The notes below the pieces were generated by a model, which made no database searches, was not told where the DNA came from, and saw only the letters and a program-made list of their open reading frames with translations. From positions 1 to 63,178 of the forward strand of contig CALFXX010000020.1 in the NCBI GenBank assembly GCA_937952975.1: a stretch of DNA of 63,178 nt, in the 5' to 3' direction. The stretch is from an uncultured Alcaligenaceae bacterium (GTDB lineage Bacteria > Pseudomonadota > Gammaproteobacteria > Burkholderiales > Burkholderiaceae_B). Shown here piece after piece: positions 1 through 8,897 of the stretch (positions within the stretch are counted from its first letter, which is position 1; the number at the start of each line of letters is the position of its first letter). The translations under genes were made by a program, and so were the position numbers.

Positions 1-819
1 CATCAGCAATACGAACGGTTCGTGAGCCAAAGCTTTAACAACCCTCAGCCCGTGTGGTTTTATGTGCCCGTGCTGTTTGGCATGACCATGCCGTGGTCGC
101 TTGGCTTGCTTGTGGCGTTTAATCGCCGTTTTTGGCAAAGTACCTGCCAGTCGTTTGGCTTGCTGATGCTGATCTGGTTGTTGCTGATTTTTATCTTTTT
201 TTCGATTCCAGCCTCAAAGTTGATTGGCTACATTTTGCCGGCGTTACCGCCATTGGCTGTGCTTAGTGCTGAGGCGTTGCTGCTTGCCTTGCACGGTCGC
301 TGGGCATCGCATATCCCTCGCACGATTGCCACGTATTTTGTGATTGCAAGCATTGCCTGCGTGGCTGGGATGGGGGTGTTTCGCTTCATTCAAACGGATA
401 CTGCCTACATCATGGGCGCGCAGATTGCTGCGCAAAAAAAGCCGACAGACGTGTTTGTCTATGTGCGCAGCTATCCGTTTGATCTCGCTTTTTATTCAGG
501 GGCGACTGAGCCTGCCTGGGTAGTCGAAAACTGGGAAAATCTTCCAAAGCGCGATAACTGGCGTAACGAGTTGGCAGATGCCGCGCGATTTAACCCAGTG
601 GTCGGTCAGCAGACACTGATCAATTTCAAAGAGTTTGTTGCGCGCCTGTGTTCGAGCGAACAAAGAGTGTTTTGGGTGCGTGGTGACCGGTGGATTGTTC
701 AGTATCTGCCCTTTTTGTCGCAAATCCCCACCTTCTTTGATCAGCCAGATGATGGCCGTCTTTGGAAAATTGAAAACGATGCTGCATTTAAGACTAAGCT
801 GTGTAACAAAGCAGAATAA
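1..819 (+). CDS. ArnT-like membrane glycosyltransferase, C-terminal part (gene cut by window edge)
   Basis: The reading frame is open from base 1, so the gene begins outside the window and 272 residues remain. It shows at least four hydrophobic segments (roughly residues 17-37, 50-70, 73-97 and 108-128), then a soluble C-terminal domain. The motif SKLIGYILPALPPLAVL resembles the 'KLPxYxLPAxPxLALL' segment of ArnT/PMT-type (GT83) polyprenyl-phosphate-sugar transferases. These enzymes move a sugar from a lipid carrier to an acceptor such as lipid A on the periplasmic face of the inner membrane. The catalytic loop lies in the missing N-terminal part, so the sugar and acceptor cannot be assigned. 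A GTG at 22 could be mistaken for a start, but homology-like sequence continues upstream of it. Confidence 0.75.
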   Translation, partial: HQQYERFVSQSFNNPQPVWFYVPVLFGMTMPWSLGLLVAFNRRFWQSTCQSFGLLMLIWLLLIFIFFSIPASKLIGYILPALPPLAVLSAEALLLALHGRWASHIPRTIATYFVIASIACVAGMGVFRFIQTDTAYIMGAQIAAQKKPTDVFVYVRSYPFDLAFYSGATEPAWVVENWENLPKRDNWRNELADAARFNPVVGQQTLINFKEFVARLCSSEQRVFWVRGDRWIVQYLPFLSQIPTFFDQPDDGRLWKIENDAAFKTKLCNKAE

Positions 820-867
820 CAAACACCGAATAACTGACTAACTTTCTTCTACCCCGGAGACGTGTGC

Positions 868-2622
868 ATGACAACTGATGTCAAAAAACCAAAAATTAAA
901 ACCCCCGAGTCTTTGCGCAGCGCACGTTGGTTTGCGCCCGATGACCTGCGTTCGTTTGGACATCGCTCGCGTGCGATGCAAATGGGCTATGGCCCCGAAG
1001 ACTGGGCAGGTAAACCTGTGGTCGGCATTATCAACACTTGGTCGGACATCAATCCTTGCCATAGCCACTTCAAGCAGCGCGTTGAAGACGTTAAGCGCGG
1101 TGTGTTGCAAGCTGGCGGGTTTCCGATTGAGTTGCCGGCACAATCCCTGGCTGAGCAGTACGTCAAGCCCACGACGATGCTCTACCGCAACTTACTCGCC
1201 ATGGATGTCGAAGAACTGTTGCGCTGCCATCCGATTGATGGCGCAGTGCTAATGGGTGGCTGTGACAAGACGACGCCAGCACTGCTGATGGGGGCGACCA
1301 GCGCTGGCTTGCCAACAATCTATGTACCAGCAGGCCCCATGTTGCGTGGTAATTGGCATGGCAAAACCCTTGGCTCTGGCTCTGATGCCTGGAAGTTTTG
1401 GGATGATCGCCGTGCAGGCCTGATTAATCAAACGCAATGGCTAGAGATCGAAGGCGGTATTGCTCGCAGCCATGGTACCTGCATGACGATGGGTACGGCT
1501 AGTACGATGACCGCGATCGCCGAAGCCCTAGGCATGACCTTGCCAGGCTTCTCGTCAATCCCAGCGCCTGATTCAAACCACATGCGTATGAGTGCCGAAT
1601 CCGGTCGTCGCATTGTTGACATGATCTGGGAAGACCTCACCCCCAACAAAATCCAAACGCACGCTGCCTTTGAAAATGCGATTGCCGTGGCGATGGCGAT
1701 GGGCTGCTCAACCAACGCGATCATTCACGTGATTGCACAAGCTAAGCGCGCTGGGTGTGACATCAGTCTTGACGATTTTGATCGCTTTAGCCGAATTGTG
1801 CCGGTGATTGCGAACGTGCGCCCCAGCGGCGAAGAGTATCTGATGGAAGATTTCTTCTATGCAGGTGGTTTGCCTGGGCTGATGACGCGTATCACTCAGC
1901 ATCTGCATCTTGATGCACTGACTGTCACCGGCAAGACCCTTGGTGAAAACATCGCAGGCGCAGGTGTATACAACGATGACGTGATTCGCCCTATTGATAA
2001 CCCGATTTATGCCGAGGGTGCACTCGCTGTGCTCAAAGGTAACTTGGCCCCTGATGGTTGCGTGATTAAGCCTAGTGCCTGCCCCGAGCATCTCCATCGT
2101 CATACGGGCCCAGCCCTGGTGTTTGACGACTATCCCTCAATGAAGGCTGTGATCGATAGCGACGATCTTGAGGTGACGGCCGATCACGTGTTGATTTTGC
2201 GCAATGCTGGCCCACAAGGCGGCCCCGGGATGCCTGAGTGGGGCATGTTGCCGATGCCTAAAAAGCTGCTCAAGCAGGGCGTGCGCGACATGTTGCGCAT
2301 GTCCGACTCGCGCATGAGTGGTACAAGTTATGGCGCCTGCGTATTGCACATCTCGCCCGAGTCGTATGTTGGTGGCCCGTTAGCGCTGGTTAAAAATGGC
2401 GACATGATCTCTGTTGATGTGCCTGCCCGCACGATTAACCTCGAGATTTCTGATGCAGAGATGGCGGCCCGTAAAGCCGCTTGGAAAGCACCTGAACCGC
2501 GCTACGAGCGTGGCTATGGCTGGATGTTCTCCAAGCATATTGAGCAGGCCAACGAGGGCTGTGATTTTGATTTCTTGCGCACTGATTTTGGTGCTCCAGT
2601 GTCTGAACCCGATATTTATTAA
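868..2622 (+). CDS. IlvD/Edd family dehydratase, L-arabinonate dehydratase-like
   Basis: A 584-residue member of the IlvD/Edd iron-sulfur dehydratases, which remove water from sugar acids or dihydroxy acids to give 2-keto-3-deoxy acids. Three candidate cluster ligands are visible: C64 (NPCHSHF), C132 (GGCDKTTPA) and C205 (HGTCMTMGTA). Their spacing fits the pentonate-dehydratase branch better than the branched-chain amino-acid enzyme. The N-terminal 'RWFAPDDLRSFGHRSR' is also typical of sugar-acid dehydratases. I place the start at ATG 868, because GGAGA at 856-860 is well spaced for it but far too close to the upstream in-frame GTG at 862. The RraA-type gene follows, so the two probably act in one sugar-acid route. 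The exact substrate is inferred. Confidence 0.85.
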   Translation: MTTDVKKPKIKTPESLRSARWFAPDDLRSFGHRSRAMQMGYGPEDWAGKPVVGIINTWSDINPCHSHFKQRVEDVKRGVLQAGGFPIELPAQSLAEQYVKPTTMLYRNLLAMDVEELLRCHPIDGAVLMGGCDKTTPALLMGATSAGLPTIYVPAGPMLRGNWHGKTLGSGSDAWKFWDDRRAGLINQTQWLEIEGGIARSHGTCMTMGTASTMTAIAEALGMTLPGFSSIPAPDSNHMRMSAESGRRIVDMIWEDLTPNKIQTHAAFENAIAVAMAMGCSTNAIIHVIAQAKRAGCDISLDDFDRFSRIVPVIANVRPSGEEYLMEDFFYAGGLPGLMTRITQHLHLDALTVTGKTLGENIAGAGVYNDDVIRPIDNPIYAEGALAVLKGNLAPDGCVIKPSACPEHLHRHTGPALVFDDYPSMKAVIDSDDLEVTADHVLILRNAGPQGGPGMPEWGMLPMPKKLLKQGVRDMLRMSDSRMSGTSYGACVLHISPESYVGGPLALVKNGDMISVDVPARTINLEISDAEMAARKAAWKAPEPRYERGYGWMFSKHIEQANEGCDFDFLRTDFGAPVSEPDIY

Positions 2623-2730
2623 GCGAGATCCTCAAGAAGTACTCTTGACCCGACTGTTATTCAGCGAGCGACTAGATGAGTACTCTTCACCCGATTGTTA
2701 CTAAGCGAGATTCACCATGAGCACTCTTAA
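2608..2730 (+). repeat. Three imperfect 41-bp tandem repeats spanning the dehydratase-rraA junction
   Basis: Units at 2608-2648, 2649-2689 and 2690-2730 are each exactly 41 bp, and each begins CCCGA and carries an ACTCTT near the end. Unit 1 contains the stop codon of the dehydratase gene; unit 3 contains the start codon of the rraA-like gene. Unit 2 carries a mutated stop region and an intact ATG at 2676. That ATG opens a 14-codon frame ending in TGA at 2718-2720, which overlaps the rraA ATG (2717) as ATGA. The simplest reading is a triplication of an originally tight intergenic junction. Confidence 0.85.
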
Positions 2731-3436
2731 ACCAGAGACCCGCGAAAAACTGATGGGCATCAGCACGGCAACGTTGGCAACCTGCCTCTTTAAGCGTGGC
2801 TTACGCAATCAGTTTATTCAAGGCGTTCAACGTTTATCAAAGTCCACTAAAAATATGGTCGGCGAGGCGTATACGTTGCGCTACATTCCTGCGCGCGAAG
2901 ATCTCAACACCATGGAGGTCTTTAAAGACCGCAGCCACCCGCAGCGTAAGGGCATTAACGAATGCCCAGAGGGTGCGGTGTTCGTCATTGACAGCCGTAA
3001 AGATGCACGGGCCGCCTCGGCCGGTGGTATTTTGGTGAGTCGTTTGATGGCTCGCGGGGTAGCGGGTGTGGTCACAGATGGTGGTTTTCGTGATTCAGCT
3101 GAAATTGCAGAGCTCGGTATTCCTGCCTATCATCAGCGCCCCTCGGCGCCCACCAATCTAACGTTGCATCATGCGATCGATATCAATGTTCCGATTGCCT
3201 GCGGCGACGCGCCAGTTTTTCCGGGGGATGTGATTGTTGGTGATGCCGATGGCGTCATTGTGTTGCCTGCACATCTGGCAGACGAATTAGCAACTGAGGC
3301 CTTTGAGATGACGATTTTTGAAGACTTTGCAACCGAAGAAGTCAGGGGCGGGCGCACGATTATGGGGTTGTATCCCAATACCGATCCGCAGACGACGATT
3401 GATTTTCAGGCCTGGCGTAAAAAGACAGGGCGGTGA
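2717..3436 (+). CDS. RraA-family protein (HMG/CHA aldolase type)
   Basis: A 239-residue RraA-like protein. The aldolase signature G-X20-R-D-X2-E is met exactly by G104, R125, D126 and E129 (GGFRDSAEI). This signature belongs to class II 4-hydroxy-4-methyl-2-oxoglutarate / 4-carboxy-4-hydroxy-2-oxoadipate aldolases, which cleave to pyruvate. The E. coli regulator of RNase E, RraA, shares the fold but is shorter and lacks this aldolase context. Its position behind a sugar-acid dehydratase supports a catabolic enzyme, with the dehydratase product as a possible substrate (inference). The start codon lies inside the third 41-bp repeat, and a 14-codon upstream frame overlaps it as ATGA. Confidence 0.75.
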   Translation: MSTLKPETREKLMGISTATLATCLFKRGLRNQFIQGVQRLSKSTKNMVGEAYTLRYIPAREDLNTMEVFKDRSHPQRKGINECPEGAVFVIDSRKDARAASAGGILVSRLMARGVAGVVTDGGFRDSAEIAELGIPAYHQRPSAPTNLTLHHAIDINVPIACGDAPVFPGDVIVGDADGVIVLPAHLADELATEAFEMTIFEDFATEEVRGGRTIMGLYPNTDPQTTIDFQAWRKKTGR

Positions 3437-3568
3437 AGAACATTGCGGTCTGTGCCCAATGCTTAGCGTTTGGTACAGCGTGATGAGAGGGTTCGGTGCC
3501 CAAGCCACCGTTAACGGGGTAGAGCGACGGGGCAGGCCTAAGCCAAGCAATAAAAATAAGAAGGGGGG

Positions 3569-3645
3569 TGGGGTGAACGACGGGGCTCGAACCCGCGACA
3601 ACCAGAATCACAATCTGGGACTCTACCAACTGAGCTACGTCCACC
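3569..3645 (-). tRNA. tRNA-His (GTG)
   Basis: A 77-nt cloverleaf on the minus strand. The anticodon loop TTGTGAT reads GTG (His), flanked by a CCAGA/TCTGG stem. The 5' end carries the extra G-1 typical of tRNA-His, opposite C73, and the acceptor arms GTGGACG and CGTTCAC pair with one G-U. The CCA end is encoded (complement of 3569-3571). The T arm GCGGGTTCGAGCCCCGT is canonical. The upstream 3437-3568 interval shows nothing else. Confidence 0.95.
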
Positions 3646-3724
3646 ACAGAGCGAAGATTCTAGCATGTTTGTGCCCAGTTTGCCCCCTTGTCGCGGTTCG
3701 ACGTTTTATCTGTAGGCCTATTAA

Positions 3725-5182
3725 ATGACCGGATTACACGCACTTCTCGCTGAATATTGGCCGCACGTCTTGTTTATCTTGTCGGGAGTGGCCGGTGCGA
3801 CCGCTGCCGTGCACGCCGCCATGACAAAGCAAGATGTCCGGGCTGCGATCGCTTGGGTTGGGGTCGCCTTGTTTTCGCCTATTTTTGGTGCCATGCTGTA
3901 CTTGGTAGCTGGTATCAATCGCGTACGCAAGCAACGAATCACACAGCCACGCGCCGGTACGATTTACGCTGAAGACGTGATTGAGCGGGTCTTAGTACAC
4001 GACGTCTGCGCTGCCGCAGGTGCGCAGTTTGCCACCCTCAAGGTGTTAGGTGATCGCGTCAGTCATTTCAATGTTTTGAACTTCAATGAAATTCAGACGC
4101 TTCGTGGCGGCGATGAAACCTACCCCGCGATGCTGACAGCGATTCGTGGTGCGACTCAGTCGATTGCCCTACAAAGTTACATTTTTGATCACGATGTCTT
4201 GGGTGTCGAGTTTGCTCAGGCGTTGATCGAGGCGCAGGCGCGCGGTGTGCAGGTTAGGGTATTGATTGACGCAGTTGGGTCAAAGTACTCGCACCCGCCA
4301 ATTATCAATATGTTGCTTAAAGGCGGAGTGAAAGCCGCACTGTTCATGCGCCCTTTGTTCGGCCTGCGCCTTGCATATGCCAATCTGCGTAGTCACCGTA
4401 AATTGCTAGTGGTCGATGGTATGCACGGTTTTACTGGGGGAATGAATATTCGCGCAGGGTTTTTGACCGCAGTAGCAAAAACAGAGGTTACGCAAGACAC
4501 GCATTTTGAACTGAAGGGCCCCATTGTGCATCAGTTGATTATCAGCTTTGCGCATGACTGGCAATTCACAACACAAGAAAAGCTAAAAGGCCCTGAATGG
4601 TTTGCACCTGCTTTAGGGCAGCTGATCGAGCAGGGTATCCCGATGCGCTGTGTGGCCTCTGGTCCCGACGGTACCTTGGGTAGTACGCACAACATGTTGC
4701 TGGGCGCTTTATCGGTGGCGCAGCATCATGTGCGTATTCAATCGCCGTATTTTTTGCCAGATCTTGTCTTGATCGCGGCGTTGTCGACCGCCGCGCGCAG
4801 GGGGATTTTGGTGGATATTGTTGTGCCGGGCGCTAACAATTTGAAGTTGGTCAACGCGGCCATGATGGCGCAGCTTGATCAGTTGATTTTGACAGGATGC
4901 CGGATATGGCAAGCCCGAGGTAACTTTGATCACTCTAAACTGTGCACGGTTGACGGCGGTTGGTCTTATGTTGGCTCATCAAACATCGACCCGCGTAGTT
5001 TACGGTTGAATTTTGAGCTGGATCTTGAAGTGTACGACCGCGGTTTTGCCGCTGGGCTCGAACGCCAAATCGATGGCGTGATCGCACGGGCAGAGCGCAT
5101 TACGATTCGTACGCTGCGCCGACAGCCGTTTTGGCTGCGGCTACGCAATAAGGTGGCGTGGTTAGCATCACCTTATCTTTAG
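3725..5182 (+). CDS. cls: Cardiolipin synthase (phospholipase D superfamily)
   Basis: A 485-residue enzyme expected to condense phosphatidylglycerol into cardiolipin at the inner membrane. Two HKD catalytic motifs are present, HRKLLVVD starting at H224 and HSKLCTVD starting at H403, each followed by a GGMN or GSSN element. Two N-terminal hydrophobic segments (about residues 10-30 and 38-60) should anchor it in the membrane. Length and layout match the ClsA type. It stands alone between tRNA-His and a convergent solute-binding protein gene. I cannot tell ClsA from ClsB-like paralogs by context, but the double membrane anchor favours ClsA. Confidence 0.9.
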   Translation: MTGLHALLAEYWPHVLFILSGVAGATAAVHAAMTKQDVRAAIAWVGVALFSPIFGAMLYLVAGINRVRKQRITQPRAGTIYAEDVIERVLVHDVCAAAGAQFATLKVLGDRVSHFNVLNFNEIQTLRGGDETYPAMLTAIRGATQSIALQSYIFDHDVLGVEFAQALIEAQARGVQVRVLIDAVGSKYSHPPIINMLLKGGVKAALFMRPLFGLRLAYANLRSHRKLLVVDGMHGFTGGMNIRAGFLTAVAKTEVTQDTHFELKGPIVHQLIISFAHDWQFTTQEKLKGPEWFAPALGQLIEQGIPMRCVASGPDGTLGSTHNMLLGALSVAQHHVRIQSPYFLPDLVLIAALSTAARRGILVDIVVPGANNLKLVNAAMMAQLDQLILTGCRIWQARGNFDHSKLCTVDGGWSYVGSSNIDPRSLRLNFELDLEVYDRGFAAGLERQIDGVIARAERITIRTLRRQPFWLRLRNKVAWLASPYL

Positions 5183-5244
5183 AAGATGGTCTCTTCGCAT
5201 TCAAGACTCGTTGATAAGTATGGTCGCGACGCTCTAGCTCGGCG

Positions 5245-5307
5245 GCCTTGATCGCTAAGCCTTGATCGCTACGTACAGTAAGCCTTAACCCTTCAACAGG
5301 TGAAGGG
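5245..5307. repeat. 14-bp direct repeat and hairpin between convergent genes
   Basis: Two adjacent copies of a 14-bp unit (GCCTTGATCGCTAA at 5245-5258, then GCCTTGATCGCTAC at 5259-5272) lie between the convergent cls and solute-binding-protein genes. A 7-bp hairpin CCCTTCA/TGAAGGG with a 5-nt loop follows at 5289-5307. The hairpin could end transcription from both sides, but neither strand has a good U-tract after it, so termination is only a guess. Confidence 0.5.
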
Positions 5308-5324
5308 GGCCAAACGACGGTTGA

Positions 5325-6185
5325 TCAAGAAGCCGTGAGCGGATCCACTTTTGGATCAGCCGCAGGCCCCACGCCCGCGCCTTGAATGTCATGGCGCGTC
5401 ATTGAGGCCTTCACGAAGCCTTGCGCTTTCATCTCTTCAACAAAGGTGCGCAAAAATAAAGCCGCCTCAGGGCCTTTGGTTTTGGGTACGCCCATTGCTT
5501 GATTAATCACCATAAAGCGCTCGTTAAGCATGCGAACCCCCGACACTCCCTTAGTGTCTGCCTCAAGCTGTTGCTTGACGCCTGCAGCGACTTCAAAGCC
5601 TTTTTCGAGAAAGCTTGAAACCACCACTTGCGATGAGGCAACACGCTCGAGTGGCGCATTTTTTAAGTGTCGTGTTAGATATAAATCATAGGCACTGCCC
5701 TTGCCGACCACCACGCGGTTGGTCGCGACGTCGACTTGGTCGTTGCGTTGAATGGTTGAGTCTGCACGTACCAAGTAATACCCTTCGATCTGCACGTAAG
5801 CGGCCGTAAATGCGATGTCGCGGCCGCGCTCGGGGTCAATGGCAAAAAAGCCGATGTCGGCACGACCCGCTTCAATTGTTGCAACCGATTTGCCGGCGGT
5901 TTCATTGACGATCAACTCAACGGGTACGCCAAGTTTTTTGCCGAGCTCAAGCGCCAAGTCGATTGAGATCCCGAAGGGTTTGCCCTGCGCGTCAAGATTG
6001 GCCAAAACAGGATTGCCCACGTTAAGCGAGGCGCGTAAGACTCCAGTCGGGGCAAAGGCTTTAATAAGATCGGCGTGCATAGCTGAAAAATCCTTAGGGT
6101 TAGATAGTGCCTGAGCGCTGCAATGACTGCTTGGGCCGCACAGCAAAAGCGCACTTAGTGCGAAACTAGAAAATAGTGCCTTCAT
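5325..6185 (-). CDS. Periplasmic substrate-binding protein, family 3 (amino-acid type)
   Basis: A 286-residue protein with a cleavable signal peptide (hydrophobic stretch ending near CSAQA, about residue 25). The SBP_bac_3 / PBPb fold is suggested by 'LRASLNVGNPVLAN', 'GISIDLALELGKKLGVPVELI' in part, and 'ADIGFFAIDPERGRDIAFT'. Such proteins bind amino acids or small acids in the periplasm for ABC transporters or as sensor inputs. No permease or ATPase gene is adjacent, so it is an orphan and its ligand is unknown. The start is ATG 6185, preceded by AGGA at good distance; a TTG one codon upstream is less likely. It is divergent from the PpiC gene. Confidence 0.8.
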   Translation of the reverse strand: MKALFSSFALSALLLCGPSSHCSAQALSNPKDFSAMHADLIKAFAPTGVLRASLNVGNPVLANLDAQGKPFGISIDLALELGKKLGVPVELIVNETAGKSVATIEAGRADIGFFAIDPERGRDIAFTAAYVQIEGYYLVRADSTIQRNDQVDVATNRVVVGKGSAYDLYLTRHLKNAPLERVASSQVVVSSFLEKGFEVAAGVKQQLEADTKGVSGVRMLNERFMVINQAMGVPKTKGPEAALFLRTFVEEMKAQGFVKASMTRHDIQGAGVGPAADPKVDPLTAS

Positions 6186-6231
6186 CAATCATCCTTTTGC
6201 CTGCAAAGCCTGTGCAAACGTCTGCCCAAAC

Positions 6232-6237
6232 TATAAT
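6232..6237 (+). promoter_or_regulatory. Candidate -10 box for the PpiC gene
   Basis: A perfect TATAAT lies 54 nt upstream of the ATG at 6291, in the divergent intergenic region. No good -35 hexamer is seen at 16-18 bp, so this is a weak call based on the -10 alone. Confidence 0.35.
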
Positions 6238-6290
6238 AGGCGTTAATCGACCGTAAGTTCGAGCCCTCTTACCAAGTTTAAACAAAAAAC

Positions 6291-7112
6291 ATGCTGCGTC
6301 TCTTTTTAAAACTTTCGGTCGTACCTCGTGCACTCGTTGTGGCGCTGTCTGTGGGCTTGGTCTGCGGCAGCAGTCTGGCCCAAACTAAACCGCCCGGAGC
6401 CTTCGCAACGGTCAATGGCGTGCCCGTCCCACAGTCTTTGATCGACACAAATGTGAAAGTCAACGTTGCGCAGGGTCAAAAGGATTCGCCTGAGTTACGC
6501 CAGGTGATTCAAGATGAGTTGATCAATCGTGAAATTCTTGCGCAAGAGTCGACTCGTCTGGGGCTTGATAAAACCACGGATGCACAAGCGCAGTGGGCGC
6601 AAGTGCGTCAGACGTTTTTGGTCGAGCTTTTGCTCAATGATTACATGGCGCGTAATCCTATCCCTGATGCCACGCTCAAAACAGAGTACCAACGGCAGAT
6701 GGGTTTGATGAAAGATCAACAGCAATATCGCTTGAGTCTGATTGTGACCTCAACCGAGGATCAGGCCAAGGCAGTACTCGCGCGGCTGCGTAAGGGCGAA
6801 GCATTTGCAAAACTTGCGGCCGAGACGTCTCTTGATCCAAGCAAGAAAGATGGCGGCAATGTTGGGTGGGTGGTACCGGCTCAGATTTTGCCCGCGATTT
6901 CAAACGTGATGGTGAACTTAGCAAAAGGTGCTTTATCAGCCGCGCCGATTCAAACCCCGGCTGGTTGGAACATCATCAAACTTGAAGAGACTCGTCCTTT
7001 TAAAGCGCCTACGTTTGACGAGGCCAAAAACGATATCCGCCAAATGCTGGTGCAAAAGCAGCGCTTTGATTACGTTAAAACGCTACGCGAAAGCGCAAAG
7101 GTCGTGCAGTAA
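6291..7112 (+). CDS. Periplasmic parvulin-type peptidyl-prolyl isomerase (PpiC family)
   Basis: A 273-residue protein with a signal peptide (cleavage likely after SSLAQ, about residue 31). An N-terminal SurA/PrsA-like helical region follows, then a rotamase domain around residues 140-235. The domain shows 'YRLSLIVTSTEDQAKAVLAR', 'FAKLAAETSLDPSKKDGGN', and 'VGWV' followed later by 'TPAGWNIIKLEE', the usual parvulin core. It should assist folding of exported or outer-membrane proteins. It appears monocistronic, followed by tRNA-Arg on the other strand. The substrate range cannot be read from sequence. Confidence 0.88.
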   Translation: MLRLFLKLSVVPRALVVALSVGLVCGSSLAQTKPPGAFATVNGVPVPQSLIDTNVKVNVAQGQKDSPELRQVIQDELINREILAQESTRLGLDKTTDAQAQWAQVRQTFLVELLLNDYMARNPIPDATLKTEYQRQMGLMKDQQQYRLSLIVTSTEDQAKAVLARLRKGEAFAKLAAETSLDPSKKDGGNVGWVVPAQILPAISNVMVNLAKGALSAAPIQTPAGWNIIKLEETRPFKAPTFDEAKNDIRQMLVQKQRFDYVKTLRESAKVVQ

Positions 7113-7215
7113 CGGCAGCAGATTCGAGACGACGATCACAGGGCTCTTCGCAGCCTAGATTATTTTGCTGGTGAGGGTGCTGCGTCTTGCCCCCGAACGC
7201 GTACATTTAATAGTT

Positions 7216-7292
<77 letters not shown>

Positions 7293-7425
7293 ACGCGCCA
7301 AGAGTTTAACCGAAGCCGCGGCTGAGCCACGGCAACATGGGCAAGGTTTGTTGTGTCATGCTTAGAAATTCTCATCGTTCAGGGCAAGGGCTCTGACGCC
7401 TCCAGACCCTTTTAGATAAAGAGCC

Positions 7426-8052
7426 ATGTCGCAACTGTTCGTGGTGCACCCTGATAACCCCCAGCCCCGACTGCTGAAGCAAGCAGCGCAGCTTCTGCAA
7501 CAGGGCGGCCTGGTTGCAGTGCCCACTGATTCGAGTTATGCGGTGGTTGCTCGCCTCGATGATAAGGGGGCGGCCGACGCACTACGCAAGCTCCGAGGGC
7601 TTGACGACCGCCATCACCTCACTATTTTGTGTCGCGATCTGGCCGAAATTAGTCATTTTGCGCGTGTCGATAACGCTCAATATCGACTGCTCAAACTGGC
7701 GACTCCCGGGCCCTGGACTTTTATCCTTGAAGCCTCACGCGAGGTGCCGCGTCGTGTGTCGCACCGGTCACGCAAAACAATCGGGATCCGGGTGCCAGCG
7801 CATCCCGTCACGCTTGCCTTGCTCGAGCACGCAGAATCGCCCCTCTTGTCTACCACCTTGATCCCTGAGGGCGAAGAACTCGCCTTGGCTGACCCCATCG
7901 AGATTCGTGAGCGTTATCAGCATTTGTTGGCGGCGGTGATTGATGCCGGCGCCTGTACGCTTGACGCAACGACGGTCGTTGACCTGACGACCTCGCCACC
8001 GGAAGTCGTGCGCCTGGGCCGTGGCGAGCCAAGTTTATTGGGGCTTGATTGA
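7426..8052 (+). CDS. YciO-like protein of the Sua5/YciO/YrdC family
   Basis: A 208-residue single-domain protein of the family whose TsaC/Sua5 members make threonylcarbamoyl-AMP for t6A modification of tRNA. Core motifs include 'GGLVAVPTDSSYAVVARLDD', 'KLRGLDDRHHLTILCRD' and 'TIGIRVPAHP'. The TsaC/Sua5 KxR and SxN signatures are not clearly matched ('KLRG' and 'LSTTLI'). I therefore place it in the YciO branch, whose physiological role is unsettled. It is followed after 120 nt by an M50 protease gene, an arrangement I would expect in betaproteobacteria. Function beyond the fold is uncertain. Confidence 0.8.
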   Translation: MSQLFVVHPDNPQPRLLKQAAQLLQQGGLVAVPTDSSYAVVARLDDKGAADALRKLRGLDDRHHLTILCRDLAEISHFARVDNAQYRLLKLATPGPWTFILEASREVPRRVSHRSRKTIGIRVPAHPVTLALLEHAESPLLSTTLIPEGEELALADPIEIRERYQHLLAAVIDAGACTLDATTVVDLTTSPPEVVRLGRGEPSLLGLD

Positions 8053-8172
8053 AAACTAGCTCAATCAGCAGCTGAATCCAATTGAGCGTGGTCTTGACGC
8101 TCGTGAGACTGCGCTTGAATAAGATTTAGCGGGGTAAGCCGTTGGGCCGCCATTAAGCTCTACAATCGCCGC

Positions 8173-8817
8173 ATGGAAGATCTGATTCAAACACTGGCTC
8201 TATACGCCTTACCCGTACTGCTGGCGATCACCTTGCACGAGGCCGCTCACGGCTATGTCGCCAAACTCTTTGGTGATCCAACCGCCTCGCTGGCCGGACG
8301 TGTCAGCTTGAATCCAATTCGGCATATTGACCCGATCGGCACGATTGCGGTGCCAATAGGTATTTTGGCAATGTCTAGCCTCTTCGGGGGTGGTTTTTTG
8401 TTTGGCTGGGCCAAGCCCGTCCCAGTCGATTTTGGTCGTCTGCGGCGCCCCAAGCAAGACATGCTTTGGGTTGCTTTAGCTGGGCCCGGCGCCAATCTTC
8501 TGATGGCGATTTTGTGGGCGATCGGACTGCGTTTATTGTTTGACGCTGGCGAGCGCGACAGCTTCTGGTTTGAAATGGCGCGCGTCGGTATCCATATCAA
8601 TTTAGTGCTTATGGCCTTGAATTTATTGCCTATTTTGCCCTTAGACGGTGGTCGTGTGCTGTTTAGTCTGCTGCCAAATCGGCTGGCTTGGCAATATGGC
8701 CGTGTCGAACCCTACGGCATGCTGATTGTGATTGCCTTGCTTGCCACCAACGTCCTCAACGCTTTGCTCAAACCCTTGGTTGCGCTTGGCGAACAGGTTG
8801 TGCGTCTTTTTTTATAG
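8173..8817 (+). CDS. Site-2 protease family (M50) membrane metalloprotease
   Basis: A 214-residue integral membrane protein. The zinc-binding HEAAH (in 'LHEAAHGYVAKLFGDP') lies in the first membrane segment near residue 22, and the third ligand lies in 'LLPILPLDGGRVLF' near residue 160. Both are hallmarks of the short, PDZ-less site-2 protease branch. Members cleave transmembrane helices of regulatory or signal-peptide remnants; the substrate here is unknown. It lies upstream of dapA-bamC with a 56-80 nt gap and could be cotranscribed with them. Confidence 0.88.
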   Translation: MEDLIQTLALYALPVLLAITLHEAAHGYVAKLFGDPTASLAGRVSLNPIRHIDPIGTIAVPIGILAMSSLFGGGFLFGWAKPVPVDFGRLRRPKQDMLWVALAGPGANLLMAILWAIGLRLLFDAGERDSFWFEMARVGIHINLVLMALNLLPILPLDGGRVLFSLLPNRLAWQYGRVEPYGMLIVIALLATNVLNALLKPLVALGEQVVRLFL

Positions 8818-8897
8818 TTTGCCTCGCAATCCGGTAAACTGTTGCACTAACTTCTTATAGGTGCTTTTGCGCCTTGACTCGCCTTCTGGATCCATTC

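Noticed and set aside
7514..7861. Frames inside the YciO-like gene and many similar overlapping frames elsewhere
   Set aside because: They lie within clearly recognised genes in another frame, have no family resemblance, and carry no ribosome-binding site.
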